In this document: positions 21,756-35,046 of the stretch, one piece after another
How positions within the stretch are numbered: the stretch's first letter is position 1
Layout of the letters: every line of letters starts with the position of its first letter
DNA from: Litoditis marina
Lineage: Eukaryota > Nematoda > Chromadorea > Rhabditida > Rhabditidae
Reading direction: 5' to 3'
Length of the DNA: 64,000 nt
Assembly (NCBI GenBank): GCA_964036275.1
Contig: OZ038433.1
Coordinates: forward strand, 45,885,097 to 45,949,096
Notes under the pieces: generated by a model
The model's input: only the letters and a program-made list of their open reading frames with translations
Told to the model about the DNA's origin: nothing
The model's database searches: none
Made by a program: the position numbers and the translations under genes

Positions 21756-22743
21756 GAAAGCATTGGGGGGTCTACTAGGGACATGCTGGAGGCAGATTTA
21801 CGCAACTAGGACACATAAAACATAAATAAACAATTTCATAACTTTCCCAGCCACTAATTTGCTAAATTTCTCAGTCACAAGGTCACGTGGTTTCCACGTG
21901 AATTCGGACAAAACGCGCGAAAATAGCAGTTCTAACGGTCTTTCCTCGCCCATAATTCGAACAATTGTTAATTATATCTCGCGATCTCTTGATCTACCAG
22001 TCGAGAATACAGTTTTCTGTGAGTCAACCGCTGTACAAGTCACCAACTTTTCCCCATCCCCAGCTATAGCCCTGTAGAATCGCGGTTTTTCGCTCATATC
22101 TCAGCTTTGGAGGGTCGAAACACAAAAATGACAAGATTTCCGCGATCGGCACGTCATTTTGTATGCACACGGCACGAAAAGAAGCTAATTCGGAGAAAAT
22201 TTCCCGATTGCAAATGGCAAAAATCTACAGGTATTTGAACCTCCCCCCTCCGGCACGGGAGGCGGCAGCACTATCCACTAGGCCACCGGACACCTCCGAG
22301 CCGGAATGCTTGTTTCGGGGGCAAGAGCGCGCGGTTCACTGTTGTATATGGAAATGTTAGGTTTTTCATAGATGAGATAAATGATTTAGCTCTCAATTCT
22401 CAATTGTAGCCCTCAGATGTGGAGCAAATTTCAATTTCGTTCTCTGGCACGAAACTCGATGAGAATTTGGAAAAACTATCGGAAAATGTACGAATAGCTT
22501 TTGTAAAAGTATTTTCTATGATGTGTAACTTAAATTGAGGTGTATGGGGGAAAAAAGTTCGACTTTTGTTTCACGTGACTCACGTGGGAAAACGTGCATT
22601 TTCACGGGTCCACACCTACTAAACATGCATGAACATCCCTTTTGTTGCCGATGTGGAGCAAACTACAACGTTTCTTTTAGAGAACACCTGTTTTCTGCTC
22701 ACGTGAGACACGTGACACACGTGTTTTTACTTTTGTACACATT

Positions 22744-22842
22744 CTTAGTGCCCTCCTACTGGAGGGCGTTCCAAAATTTGTCTTAACCACAACTTTCATT
22801 GGGTCAGAACGAGAAAGTACCTCAAACTTGGGTAATTAAACC
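22744..22842 (-). ncRNA. SL1 spliced leader RNA, array 1 unit 13/14
   Basis: Same as the copy at 6340. Confidence 0.95.
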
Positions 22843-23003
22843 AACGAGAGGGTAGGATAGTGGTGGACGCTCATGAGACGTATGTATATTGGTCTGGCCG
22901 GCTGGCCAAAACGCCCCCTTTAAGCGCTAAAACAGATAGTATTTGGTTTGTTTGGGCGCTAAAACTAAGGAAATTCGATCTAGTTTTAAATAAAAATGTA
23001 AAA

Positions 23004-23122
23004 AGCTTACGGCACCCGGGATTCCCAAGCCGTCTCCGATCCAAGTACTAACCGGGCCCAACGTTGCTTGACTTGCCAGATCGGACGGGATGGCGTATTT
23101 TCAACGTGGTATGGTCGTAAGC
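23004..23122 (-). rRNA. 5S ribosomal RNA, array 1 unit 14
   Basis: Same as unit 1 by eye. The spacer of this unit carries the cgcaatatc variant. Confidence 0.96.
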
Positions 23123-24110
23123 GAAAGCATTGGGGGGTCTACTAGGGACATGCTGGAGGCAGATTTACGCAACTAGGACACATAAAACATAAATAAACAA
23201 TTTCATAACTTTCCCAGCCACTAATTTGCTAAATTTCTCAGTCACAAGGTCACGTGGTTTCCACGTGAATTCGGACAAAACGCGCGAAAATAGCAGTTCT
23301 AACGGTCTTTCCTCGCCCATAATTCGAACAATTGTTAATTATATCTCGCAATATCTTGATCTACCAGTCGAGAATACAGTTTTCTGTGAGTCAACCGCTG
23401 TACAAGTCACCAACTTTTCCCCATCCCCAGCTATAGCCCTGTAGAATCGCGGTTTTTCGCTCATATCTCAGCTTTGGAGGGTCGAAACACAAAAATGACA
23501 AGATTTCCGCGATCGGCACGTCATTTTGTATGCACACGGCACGAAAAGAAGCTAATTCGGAGAAAATTTCCCGATTGCAAATGGCAAAAATCTACAGGTA
23601 TTTGAACCTCCCCCCTCCGGCACGGGAGGCGGCAGCACTATCCACTAGGCCACCGGACACCTCCGAGCCGGAATGCTTGTTTCGGGGGCAAGAGCGCGCG
23701 GTTCACTGTTGTATATGGAAATGTTAGGTTTTTCATAGATGAGATAAATGATTTAGCTCTCAATTCTCAATTGTAGCCCTCAGATGTGGAGCAAATTTCA
23801 ATTTCGTTCTCTGGCACGAAACTCGATGAGAATTTGGAAAAACTATCGGAAAATGTACGAATAGCTTTTGTAAAAGTATTTTCTATGATGTGTAACTTAA
23901 ATTGAGGTGTATGGGGGAAAAAAGTTCGACTTTTGTTTCACGTGACTCACGTGGGAAAACGTGCATTTTCACGGGTCCACACCTACTAAACATGCATGAA
24001 CATCCCTTTTGTTGCCGATGTGGAGCAAACTACAACGTTTCTTTTAGAGAACACCTGTTTTCTGCTCACGTGAGACACGTGACACACGTGTTTTTACTTT
24101 TGTACACATT

Positions 24111-24209
24111 CTTAGTGCCCTCCTACTGGAGGGCGTTCCAAAATTTGTCTTAACCACAACTTTCATTGGGTCAGAACGAGAAAGTACCTCAAACTTGGGT
24201 AATTAAACC
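24111..24209 (-). ncRNA. SL1 spliced leader RNA, array 1 unit 14/15
   Basis: Same as the copy at 6340. Confidence 0.95.
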
Positions 24210-24370
24210 AACGAGAGGGTAGGATAGTGGTGGACGCTCATGAGACGTATGTATATTGGTCTGGCCGGCTGGCCAAAACGCCCCCTTTAAGCGCTAAAAC
24301 AGATAGTATTTGGTTTGTTTGGGCGCTAAAACTAAGGAAATTCGATCTAGTTTTAAATAAAAATGTAAAA

Positions 24371-24489
24371 AGCTTACGGCACCCGGGATTCCCAAGCCGT
24401 CTCCGATCCAAGTACTAACCGGGCCCAACGTTGCTTGACTTGCCAGATCGGACGGGATGGCGTATTTTCAACGTGGTATGGTCGTAAGC
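24371..24489 (-). rRNA. 5S ribosomal RNA, array 1 unit 15
   Basis: Same as unit 1 by eye. Confidence 0.96.
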
Positions 24490-25477
24490 GAAAGCATTGG
24501 GGGGTCTACTAGGGACATGCTGGAGGCAGATTTACGCAACTAGGACACATAAAACATAAATAAACAATTTCATAACTTTCCCAGCCACTAATTTGCTAAA
24601 TTTCTCAGTCACAAGGTCACGTGGTTTCCACGTGAATTCGGACAAAACGCGCGAAAATAGCAGTTCTAACGGTCTTTCCTCGCCCATAATTCGAACAATT
24701 GTTAATTATATCTCGCGATCTCTTGATCTACCAGTCGAGAATACAGTTTTCTGTGAGTCAACCGCTGTACAAGTCACCAACTTTTCCCCATCCCCAGCTA
24801 TAGCCCTGTAGAATCGCGGTTTTTCGCTCATATCTCAGCTTTGGAGGGTCGAAACACAAAAATGACAAGATTTCCGCGATCGGCACGTCATTTTGTATGC
24901 ACACGGCACGAAAAGAAGCTAATTCGGAGAAAATTTCCCGATTGCAAATGGCAAAAATCTACAGGTATTTGAACCTCCCCCCTCCGGCACGGGAGGCGGC
25001 AGCACTATCCACTAGGCCACCGGACACCTCCGAGCCGGAATGCTTGTTTCGGGGGCAAGAGCGCGCGGTTCACTGTTGTATATGGAAATGTTAGGTTTTT
25101 CATAGATGAGATAAATGATTTAGCTCTCAATTCTCAATTGTAGCCCTCAGATGTGGAGCAAATTTCAATTTCGTTCTCTGGCACGAAACTCGATGAGAAT
25201 TTGGAAAAACTATCGGAAAATGTACGAATAGCTTTTGTAAAAGTATTTTCTATGATGTGTAACTTAAATTGAGGTGTATGGGGGAAAAAAGTTCGACTTT
25301 TGTTTCACGTGACTCACGTGGGAAAACGTGCATTTTCACGGGTCCACACCTACTAAACATGCATGAACATCCCTTTTGTTGCCGATGTGGAGCAAACTAC
25401 AACGTTTCTTTTAGAGAACACCTGTTTTCTGCTCACGTGAGACACGTGACACACGTGTTTTTACTTTTGTACACATT

Positions 25478-25576
25478 CTTAGTGCCCTCCTACTGGAGGG
25501 CGTTCCAAAATTTGTCTTAACCACAACTTTCATTGGGTCAGAACGAGAAAGTACCTCAAACTTGGGTAATTAAACC
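25478..25576 (-). ncRNA. SL1 spliced leader RNA, array 1 unit 15/16
   Basis: Same as the copy at 6340. Confidence 0.95.
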
Positions 25577-25737
25577 AACGAGAGGGTAGGATAGTGGTGG
25601 ACGCTCATGAGACGTATGTATATTGGTCTGGCCGGCTGGCCAAAACGCCCCCTTTAAGCGCTAAAACAGATAGTATTTGGTTTGTTTGGGCGCTAAAACT
25701 AAGGAAATTCGATCTAGTTTTAAATAAAAATGTAAAA

Positions 25738-25856
25738 AGCTTACGGCACCCGGGATTCCCAAGCCGTCTCCGATCCAAGTACTAACCGGGCCCAACGTTG
25801 CTTGACTTGCCAGATCGGACGGGATGGCGTATTTTCAACGTGGCATGGTCGTAAGC
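25738..25856 (-). rRNA. 5S ribosomal RNA, variant, array 1 unit 16
   Basis: The only 5S copy in which I found a base change: A to G at RNA nt 13 (C instead of T at 25844 on the plus strand), between helix I and helix II. It may be a natural variant or a sequencing error. Confidence 0.95.
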
Positions 25857-26844
25857 GAAAGCATTGGGGGGTCTACTAGGGACATGCTGGAGGCAGATTT
25901 ACGCAACTAGGACACATAAAACATAAATAAACAATTTCATAACTTTCCCAGCCACTAATTTGCTAAATTTCTCAGTCACAAGGTCACGTGGTTTCCACGT
26001 GAATTCGGACAAAACGCGCGAAAATAGCAGTTCTAACGGTCTTTCCTCGCCCATAATTCGAACAATTGTTAATTATATCTCGCAATATCTTGATCTACCA
26101 GTCGAGAATACAGTTTTCTGTGAGTCAACCGCTGTACAAGTCACCAACTTTTCCCCATCCCCAGCTATAGCCCTGTAGAATCGCGGTTTTTCGCTCATAT
26201 CTCAGCTTTGGAGGGTCGAAACACAAAAATGACAAGATTTCCGCGATCGGCACGTCATTTTGTATGCACACGGCACGAAAAGAAGCTAATTCGGAGAAAA
26301 TTTCCCGATTGCAAATGGCAAAAATCTACAGGTATTTGAACCTCCCCCCTCCGGCACGGGAGGCGGCAGCACTATCCACTAGGCCACCGGACACCTCCGA
26401 GCCGGAATGCTTGTTTCGGGGGCAAGAGCGCGCGGTTCACTGTTGTATATGGAAATGTTAGGTTTTTCATAGATGAGATAAATGATTTAGCTCTCAATTC
26501 TCAATTGTAGCCCTCAGATGTGGAGCAAATTTCAATTTCGTTCTCTGGCACGAAACTCGATGAGAATTTGGAAAAACTATCGGAAAATGTACGAATAGCT
26601 TTTGTAAAAGTATTTTCTATGATGTGTAACTTAAATTGAGGTGTATGGGGGAAAAAAGTTCGACTTTTGTTTCACGTGACTCACGTGGGAAAACGTGCAT
26701 TTTCACGGGTCCACACCTACTAAACATGCATGAACATCCCTTTTGTTGCCGATGTGGAGCAAACTACAACGTTTCTTTTAGAGAACACCTGTTTTCTGCT
26801 CACGTGAGACACGTGACACACGTGTTTTTACTTTTGTACACATT

Positions 26845-26943
26845 CTTAGTGCCCTCCTACTGGAGGGCGTTCCAAAATTTGTCTTAACCACAACTTTCAT
26901 TGGGTCAGAACGAGAAAGTACCTCAAACTTGGGTAATTAAACC
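26845..26943 (-). ncRNA. SL1 spliced leader RNA, array 1 unit 16/17
   Basis: Gene body as at 6340. Its promoter region has T to C (plus strand) at -41 (GTACGTAT for GTATGTAT). Confidence 0.95.
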
Positions 26944-27104
26944 AACGAGAGGGTAGGATAGTGGTGGACGCTCATGAGACGTACGTATATTGGTCTGGCC
27001 GGCTGGCCAAAACGCCCCCTTTAAGCGCTAAAACAGATAGTATTTGGTTTGTTTGGGCGCTAAAACTAAGGAAATTCGATCTAGTTTTAAATAAAAATGT
27101 AAAA

Positions 27105-27223
27105 AGCTTACGGCACCCGGGATTCCCAAGCCGTCTCCGATCCAAGTACTAACCGGGCCCAACGTTGCTTGACTTGCCAGATCGGACGGGATGGCGTATT
27201 TTCAACGTGGTATGGTCGTAAGC
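27105..27223 (-). rRNA. 5S ribosomal RNA, array 1 unit 17
   Basis: Same as unit 1 by eye. The spacer has a private G to A near 27406 (aacgatctt). Confidence 0.96.
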
Positions 27224-28211
27224 GAAAGCATTGGGGGGTCTACTAGGGACATGCTGGAGGCAGATTTACGCAACTAGGACACATAAAACATAAATAAACA
27301 ATTTCATAACTTTCCCAGCCACTAATTTGCTAAATTTCTCAGTCACAAGGTCACGTGGTTTCCACGTGAATTCGGACAAAACGCGCGAAAATAGCAGTTC
27401 TAACGATCTTTCCTCGCCCATAATTCGAACAATTGTTAATTATATCTCGCAATCTCTTGATCTACCAGTCGAGAATACAGTTTTCTGTGAGTCAACCGCT
27501 GTACAAGTCACCAACTTTTCCCCATCCCCAGCTATAGCCCTGTAGAATCGCGGTTTTTCGCTCATATCTCAGCTTTGGAGGGTCGAAACACAAAAATGAC
27601 AAGATTTCCGCGATCGGCACGTCATTTTGTATGCACACGGCACGAAAAGAAGCTAATTCGGAGAAAATTTCCCGATTGCAAATGGCAAAAATCTACAGGT
27701 ATTTGAACCTCCCCCCTCCGGCACGGGAGGCGGCAGCACTATCCACTAGGCCACCGGACACCTCCGAGCCGGAATGCTTGTTTCGGGGGCAAGAGCGCGC
27801 GGTTCACTGTTGTATATGGAAATGTTAGGTTTTTCATAGATGAGATAAATGATTTAGCTCTCAATTCTCAATTGTAGCCCTCAGATGTGGAGCAAATTTC
27901 AATTTCGTTCTCTGGCACGAAACTCGATGAGAATTTGGAAAAACTATCGGAAAATGTACGAATAGCTTTTGTAAAAGTATTTTCTATGATGTGTAACTTA
28001 AATTGAGGTGTATGGGGGAAAAAAGTTCGACTTTTGTTTCACGTGACTCACGTGGGAAAACGTGCATTTTCACGGGTCCACACCTACTAAACATGCATGA
28101 ACATCCCTTTTGTTGCCGATGTGGAGCAAACTACAACGTTTCTTTTAGAGAACACCTGTTTTCTGCTCACGTGAGACACGTGACACACGTGTTTTTACTT
28201 TTGTACACATT

Positions 28212-28310
28212 CTTAGTGCCCTCCTACTGGAGGGCGTTCCAAAATTTGTCTTAACCACAACTTTCATTGGGTCAGAACGAGAAAGTACCTCAAACTTGGG
28301 TAATTAAACC
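28212..28310 (-). ncRNA. SL1 spliced leader RNA, array 1 unit 17/18
   Basis: Gene body as at 6340. It shares the -41 promoter change with the copy at 26845. Confidence 0.95.
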
Positions 28311-28471
28311 AACGAGAGGGTAGGATAGTGGTGGACGCTCATGAGACGTACGTATATTGGTCTGGCCGGCTGGCCAAAACGCCCCCTTTAAGCGCTAAAA
28401 CAGATAGTATTTGGTTTGTTTGGGCGCTAAAACTAAGGAAATTCGATCTAGTTTTAAATAAAAATGTAAAA

Positions 28472-28590
28472 AGCTTACGGCACCCGGGATTCCCAAGCCG
28501 TCTCCGATCCAAGTACTAACCGGGCCCAACGTTGCTTGACTTGCCAGATCGGACGGGATGGCGTATTTTCAACGTGGTATGGTCGTAAGC
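28472..28590 (-). rRNA. 5S ribosomal RNA, array 1 unit 18
   Basis: Same as unit 1 by eye. The spacer has lost one CACGTG (CGCGTG at about 28730). Confidence 0.96.
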
Positions 28591-29578
28591 GAAAGCATTG
28601 GGGGGTCTACTAGGGACATGCTGGAGGCAGATTTACGCAACTAGGACACATAAAACATAAATAAACAATTTCATAACTTTCCCAGCCACTAATTTGCTAA
28701 ATTTCTCAGTCACAAGGTCACGTGGTTTCCGCGTGAATTCGGACAAAACGCGCGAAAATAGCAGTTCTAACGGTCTTTCCTCGCCCATAATTCGAACAAT
28801 TGTTAATTATATCTCGCAATCTCTTGATCTACCAGTCGAGAATACAGTTTTCTGTGAGTCAACCGCTGTACAAGTCACCAACTTTTCCCCATCCCCAGCT
28901 ATAGCCCTGTAGAATCGCGGTTTTTCGCTCATATCTCAGCTTTGGAGGGTCGAAACACAAAAATGACAAGATTTCCGCGATCGGCACGTCATTTTGTATG
29001 CACACGGCACGAAAAGAAGCTAATTCGGAGAAAATTTCCCGATTGCAAATGGCAAAAATCTACAGGTATTTGAACCTCCCCCCTCCGGCACGGGAGGCGG
29101 CAGCACTATCCACTAGGCCACCGGACACCTCCGAGCCGGAATGCTTGTTTCGGGGGCAAGAGCGCGCGGTTCACTGTTGTATATGGAAATGTTAGGTTTT
29201 TCATAGATGAGATAAATGATTTAGCTCTCAATTCTCAATTGTAGCCCTCAGATGTGGAGCAAATTTCAATTTCGTTCTCTGGCACGAAACTCGATGAGAA
29301 TTTGGAAAAACTATCGGAAAATGTACGAATAGCTTTTGTAAAAGTATTTTCTATGATGTGTAACTTAAATTGAGGTGTATGGGGGAAAAAAGTTCGACTT
29401 TTGTTTCACGTGACTCACGTGGGAAAACGTGCATTTTCACGGGTCCACACCTACTAAACATGCATGAACATCCCTTTTGTTGCCGATGTGGAGCAAACTA
29501 CAACGTTTCTTTTAGAGAACACCTGTTTTCTGCTCACGTGAGACACGTGACACACGTGTTTTTACTTTTGTACACATT

Positions 29579-29677
29579 CTTAGTGCCCTCCTACTGGAGG
29601 GCGTTCCAAAATTTGTCTTAACCACAACTTTCATTGGGTCAGAACGAGAAAGTACCTCAAACTTGGGTAATTAAACC
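29579..29677 (-). ncRNA. SL1 spliced leader RNA, array 1 unit 18/19
   Basis: Same as the copy at 6340. Confidence 0.95.
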
Positions 29678-29838
29678 AACGAGAGGGTAGGATAGTGGTG
29701 GACGCTCATGAGACGTATGTATATTGGTCTGGCCGGCTGGCCAAAACGCCCCCTTTAAGCGCTAAAACAGATAGTATTTGGTTTGTTTGGGCGCTAAAAC
29801 TAAGGAAATTCGATCTAGTTTTAAATAAAAATGTAAAA

Positions 29839-29957
29839 AGCTTACGGCACCCGGGATTCCCAAGCCGTCTCCGATCCAAGTACTAACCGGGCCCAACGTT
29901 GCTTGACTTGCCAGATCGGACGGGATGGCGTATTTTCAACGTGGTATGGTCGTAAGC
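29839..29957 (-). rRNA. 5S ribosomal RNA, array 1 unit 19
   Basis: Same as unit 1 by eye. Confidence 0.96.
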
Positions 29958-30945
29958 GAAAGCATTGGGGGGTCTACTAGGGACATGCTGGAGGCAGATT
30001 TACGCAACTAGGACACATAAAACATAAATAAACAATTTCATAACTTTCCCAGCCACTAATTTGCTAAATTTCTCAGTCACAAGGTCACGTGGTTTCCACG
30101 TGAATTCGGACAAAACGCGCGAAAATAGCAGTTCTAACGGTCTTTCCTCGCCCATAATTCGAACAATTGTTAATTATATCTCGCGATCTCTTGATCTACC
30201 AGTCGAGAATACAGTTTTCTGTGAGTCAACCGCTGTACAAGTCACCAACTTTTCCCCATCCCCAGCTATAGCCCTGTAGAATCGCGGTTTTTCGCTCATA
30301 TCTCAGCTTTGGAGGGTCGAAACACAAAAATGACAAGATTTCCGCGATCGGCACGTCATTTTGTATGCACACGGCACGAAAAGAAGCTAATTCGGAGAAA
30401 ATTTCCCGATTGCAAATGGCAAAAATCTACAGGTATTTGAACCTCCCCCCTCCGGCACGGGAGGCGGCAGCACTATCCACTAGGCCACCGGACACCTCCG
30501 AGCCGGAATGCTTGTTTCGGGGGCAAGAGCGCGCGGTTCACTGTTGTATATGGAAATGTTAGGTTTTTCATAGATGAGATAAATGATTTAGCTCTCAATT
30601 CTCAATTGTAGCCCTCAGATGTGGAGCAAATTTCAATTTCGTTCTCTGGCACGAAACTCGATGAGAATTTGGAAAAACTATCGGAAAATGTACGAATAGC
30701 TTTTGTAAAAGTATTTTCTATGATGTGTAACTTAAATTGAGGTGTATGGGGGAAAAAAGTTCGACTTTTGTTTCACGTGACTCACGTGGGAAAACGTGCA
30801 TTTTCACGGGTCCACACCTACTAAACATGCATGAACATCCCTTTTGTTGCCGATGTGGAGCAAACTACAACGTTTCTTTTAGAGAACACCTGTTTTCTGC
30901 TCACGTGAGACACGTGACACACGTGTTTTTACTTTTGTACACATT

Positions 30946-31044
30946 CTTAGTGCCCTCCTACTGGAGGGCGTTCCAAAATTTGTCTTAACCACAACTTTCA
31001 TTGGGTCAGAACGAGAAAGTACCTCAAACTTGGGTAATTAAACC
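30946..31044 (-). ncRNA. SL1 spliced leader RNA, array 1 unit 19/20
   Basis: Same as the copy at 6340. Confidence 0.95.
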
Positions 31045-31205
31045 AACGAGAGGGTAGGATAGTGGTGGACGCTCATGAGACGTATGTATATTGGTCTGGC
31101 CGGCTGGCCAAAACGCCCCCTTTAAGCGCTAAAACAGATAGTATTTGGTTTGTTTGGGCGCTAAAACTAAGGAAATTCGATCTAGTTTTAAATAAAAATG
31201 TAAAA

Positions 31206-31324
31206 AGCTTACGGCACCCGGGATTCCCAAGCCGTCTCCGATCCAAGTACTAACCGGGCCCAACGTTGCTTGACTTGCCAGATCGGACGGGATGGCGTAT
31301 TTTCAACGTGGTATGGTCGTAAGC
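31206..31324 (-). rRNA. 5S ribosomal RNA, array 1 unit 20
   Basis: Same as unit 1 by eye. Confidence 0.96.
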
Positions 31325-32312
31325 GAAAGCATTGGGGGGTCTACTAGGGACATGCTGGAGGCAGATTTACGCAACTAGGACACATAAAACATAAATAAAC
31401 AATTTCATAACTTTCCCAGCCACTAATTTGCTAAATTTCTCAGTCACAAGGTCACGTGGTTTCCACGTGAATTCGGACAAAACGCGCGAAAATAGCAGTT
31501 CTAACGGTCTTTCCTCGCCCATAATTCGAACAATTGTTAATTATATCTCGCAATATCTTGATCTACCAGTCGAGAATACAGTTTTCTGTGAGTCAACCGC
31601 TGTACAAGTCACCAACTTTTCCCCATCCCCAGCTATAGCCCTGTAGAATCGCGGTTTTTCGCTCATATCTCAGCTTTGGAGGGTCGAAACACAAAAATGA
31701 CAAGATTTCCGCGATCGGCACGTCATTTTGTATGCACACGGCACGAAAAGAAGCTAATTCGGAGAAAATTTCCCGATTGCAAATGGCAAAAATCTACAGG
31801 TATTTGAACCTCCCCCCTCCGGCACGGGAGGCGGCAGCACTATCCACTAGGCCACCGGACACCTCCGAGCCGGAATGCTTGTTTCGGGGGCAAGAGCGCG
31901 CGGTTCACTGTTGTATATGGAAATGTTAGGTTTTTCATAGATGAGATAAATGATTTAGCTCTCAATTCTCAATTGTAGCCCTCAGATGTGGAGCAAATTT
32001 CAATTTCGTTCTCTGGCACGAAACTCGATGAGAATTTGGAAAAACTATCGGAAAATGTACGAATAGCTTTTGTAAAAGTATTTTCTATGATGTGTAACTT
32101 AAATTGAGGTGTATGGGGGAAAAAAGTTCGACTTTTGTTTCACGTGACTCACGTGGGAAAACGTGCATTTTCACGGGTCCACACCTACTAAACATGCATG
32201 AACATCCCTTTTGTTGCCGATGTGGAGCAAACTACAACGTTTCTTTTAGAGAACACCTGTTTTCTGCTCACGTGAGACACGTGACACACGTGTTTTTACT
32301 TTTGTACACATT

Positions 32313-32411
32313 CTTAGTGCCCTCCTACTGGAGGGCGTTCCAAAATTTGTCTTAACCACAACTTTCATTGGGTCAGAACGAGAAAGTACCTCAAACTTGG
32401 GTAATTAAACC
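32313..32411 (-). ncRNA. SL1 spliced leader RNA, array 1 unit 20/21
   Basis: Same as the copy at 6340. Confidence 0.95.
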
Positions 32412-32572
32412 AACGAGAGGGTAGGATAGTGGTGGACGCTCATGAGACGTATGTATATTGGTCTGGCCGGCTGGCCAAAACGCCCCCTTTAAGCGCTAAA
32501 ACAGATAGTATTTGGTTTGTTTGGGCGCTAAAACTAAGGAAATTCGATCTAGTTTTAAATAAAAATGTAAAA

Positions 32573-32691
32573 AGCTTACGGCACCCGGGATTCCCAAGCC
32601 GTCTCCGATCCAAGTACTAACCGGGCCCAACGTTGCTTGACTTGCCAGATCGGACGGGATGGCGTATTTTCAACGTGGTATGGTCGTAAGC
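32573..32691 (-). rRNA. 5S ribosomal RNA, array 1 unit 21
   Basis: Same as unit 1 by eye. Confidence 0.96.
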
Positions 32692-33679
32692 GAAAGCATT
32701 GGGGGGTCTACTAGGGACATGCTGGAGGCAGATTTACGCAACTAGGACACATAAAACATAAATAAACAATTTCATAACTTTCCCAGCCACTAATTTGCTA
32801 AATTTCTCAGTCACAAGGTCACGTGGTTTCCACGTGAATTCGGACAAAACGCGCGAAAATAGCAGTTCTAACGGTCTTTCCTCGCCCATAATTCGAACAA
32901 TTGTTAATTATATCTCGCGATCTCTTGATCTACCAGTCGAGAATACAGTTTTCTGTGAGTCAACCGCTGTACAAGTCACCAACTTTTCCCCATCCCCAGC
33001 TATAGCCCTGTAGAATCGCGGTTTTTCGCTCATATCTCAGCTTTGGAGGGTCGAAACACAAAAATGACAAGATTTCCGCGATCGGCACGTCATTTTGTAT
33101 GCACACGGCACGAAAAGAAGCTAATTCGGAGAAAATTTCCCGATTGCAAATGGCAAAAATCTACAGGTATTTGAACCTCCCCCCTCCGGCACGGGAGGCG
33201 GCAGCACTATCCACTAGGCCACCGGACACCTCCGAGCCGGAATGCTTGTTTCGGGGGCAAGAGCGCGCGGTTCACTGTTGTATATGGAAATGTTAGGTTT
33301 TTCATAGATGAGATAAATGATTTAGCTCTCAATTCTCAATTGTAGCCCTCAGATGTGGAGCAAATTTCAATTTCGTTCTCTGGCACGAAACTCGATGAGA
33401 ATTTGGAAAAACTATCGGAAAATGTACGAATAGCTTTTGTAAAAGTATTTTCTATGATGTGTAACTTAAATTGAGGTGTATGGGGGAAAAAAGTTCGACT
33501 TTTGTTTCACGTGACTCACGTGGGAAAACGTGCATTTTCACGGGTCCACACCTACTAAACATGCATGAACATCCCTTTTGTTGCCGATGTGGAGCAAACT
33601 ACAACGTTTCTTTTAGAGAACACCTGTTTTCTGCTCACGTGAGACACGTGACACACGTGTTTTTACTTTTGTACACATT

Positions 33680-33778
33680 CTTAGTGCCCTCCTACTGGAG
33701 GGCGTTCCAAAATTTGTCTTAACCACAACTTTCATTGGGTCAGAACGAGAAAGTACCTCAAACTTGGGTAATTAAACC
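33680..33778 (-). ncRNA. SL1 spliced leader RNA, array 1 unit 21/22
   Basis: Same as the copy at 6340. Confidence 0.95.
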
Positions 33779-33939
33779 AACGAGAGGGTAGGATAGTGGT
33801 GGACGCTCATGAGACGTATGTATATTGGTCTGGCCGGCTGGCCAAAACGCCCCCTTTAAGCGCTAAAACAGATAGTATTTGGTTTGTTTGGGCGCTAAAA
33901 CTAAGGAAATTCGATCTAGTTTTAAATAAAAATGTAAAA

Positions 33940-34058
33940 AGCTTACGGCACCCGGGATTCCCAAGCCGTCTCCGATCCAAGTACTAACCGGGCCCAACGT
34001 TGCTTGACTTGCCAGATCGGACGGGATGGCGTATTTTCAACGTGGTATGGTCGTAAGC
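33940..34058 (-). rRNA. 5S ribosomal RNA, array 1 unit 22 (last)
   Basis: Same as unit 1 by eye. Confidence 0.96.
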
Positions 34059-35046
34059 GAAAGCATTGGGGGGTCTACTAGGGACATGCTGGAGGCAGAT
34101 TTACGCAACTAGGACACATAAAACATAAATAAACAATTTCATAACTTTCCCAGCCACTAATTTGCTAAATTTCTCAGTCACAAGGTCACGTGGTTTCCAC
34201 GTGAATTCGGACAAAACGCGCGAAAATAGCAGTTCTAACGGTCTTTCCTCGCCCATAATTCGAACAATTGTTAATTATATCTCGCAATATCTTGATCTAC
34301 CAGTCGAGAATACAGTTTTCTGTGAGTCAACCGCTGTACAAGTCACCAACTTTTCCCCATCCCCAGCTATAGCCCTGTAGAATCGCGGTTTTTCGCTCAT
34401 ATCTCAGCTTTGGAGGGTCGAAACACAAAAATGACAAGATTTCCGCGATCGGCACGTCATTTTGTATGCACACGGCACGAAAAGAAGCTAATTCGGAGAA
34501 AATTTCCCGATTGCAAATGGCAAAAATCTACAGGTATTTGAACCTCCCCCCTCCGGCACGGGAGGCGGCAGCACTATCCACTAGGCCACCGGACACCTCC
34601 GAGCCGGAATGCTTGTTTCGGGGGCAAGAGCGCGCGGTTCACTGTTGTATATGGAAATGTTAGGTTTTTCATAGATGAGATAAATGATTTAGCTCTCAAT
34701 TCTCAATTGTAGCCCTCAGATGTGGAGCAAATTTCAATTTCGTTCTCTGGCACGAAACTCGATGAGAATTTGGAAAAACTATCGGAAAATGTACGAATAG
34801 CTTTTGTAAAAGTATTTTCTATGATGTGTAACTTAAATTGAGGTGTATGGGGGAAAAAAGTTCGACTTTTGTTTCACGTGACTCACGTGGGAAAACGTGC
34901 ATTTTCACGGGTCCACACCTACTAAACATGCATGAACATCCCTTTTGTTGCCGATGTGGAGCAAACTACAACGTTTCTTTTAGAGAACACCTGTTTTCTG
35001 CTCACGTGAGACACGTGACACACGTGTTTTTACTTTTGTACACATT

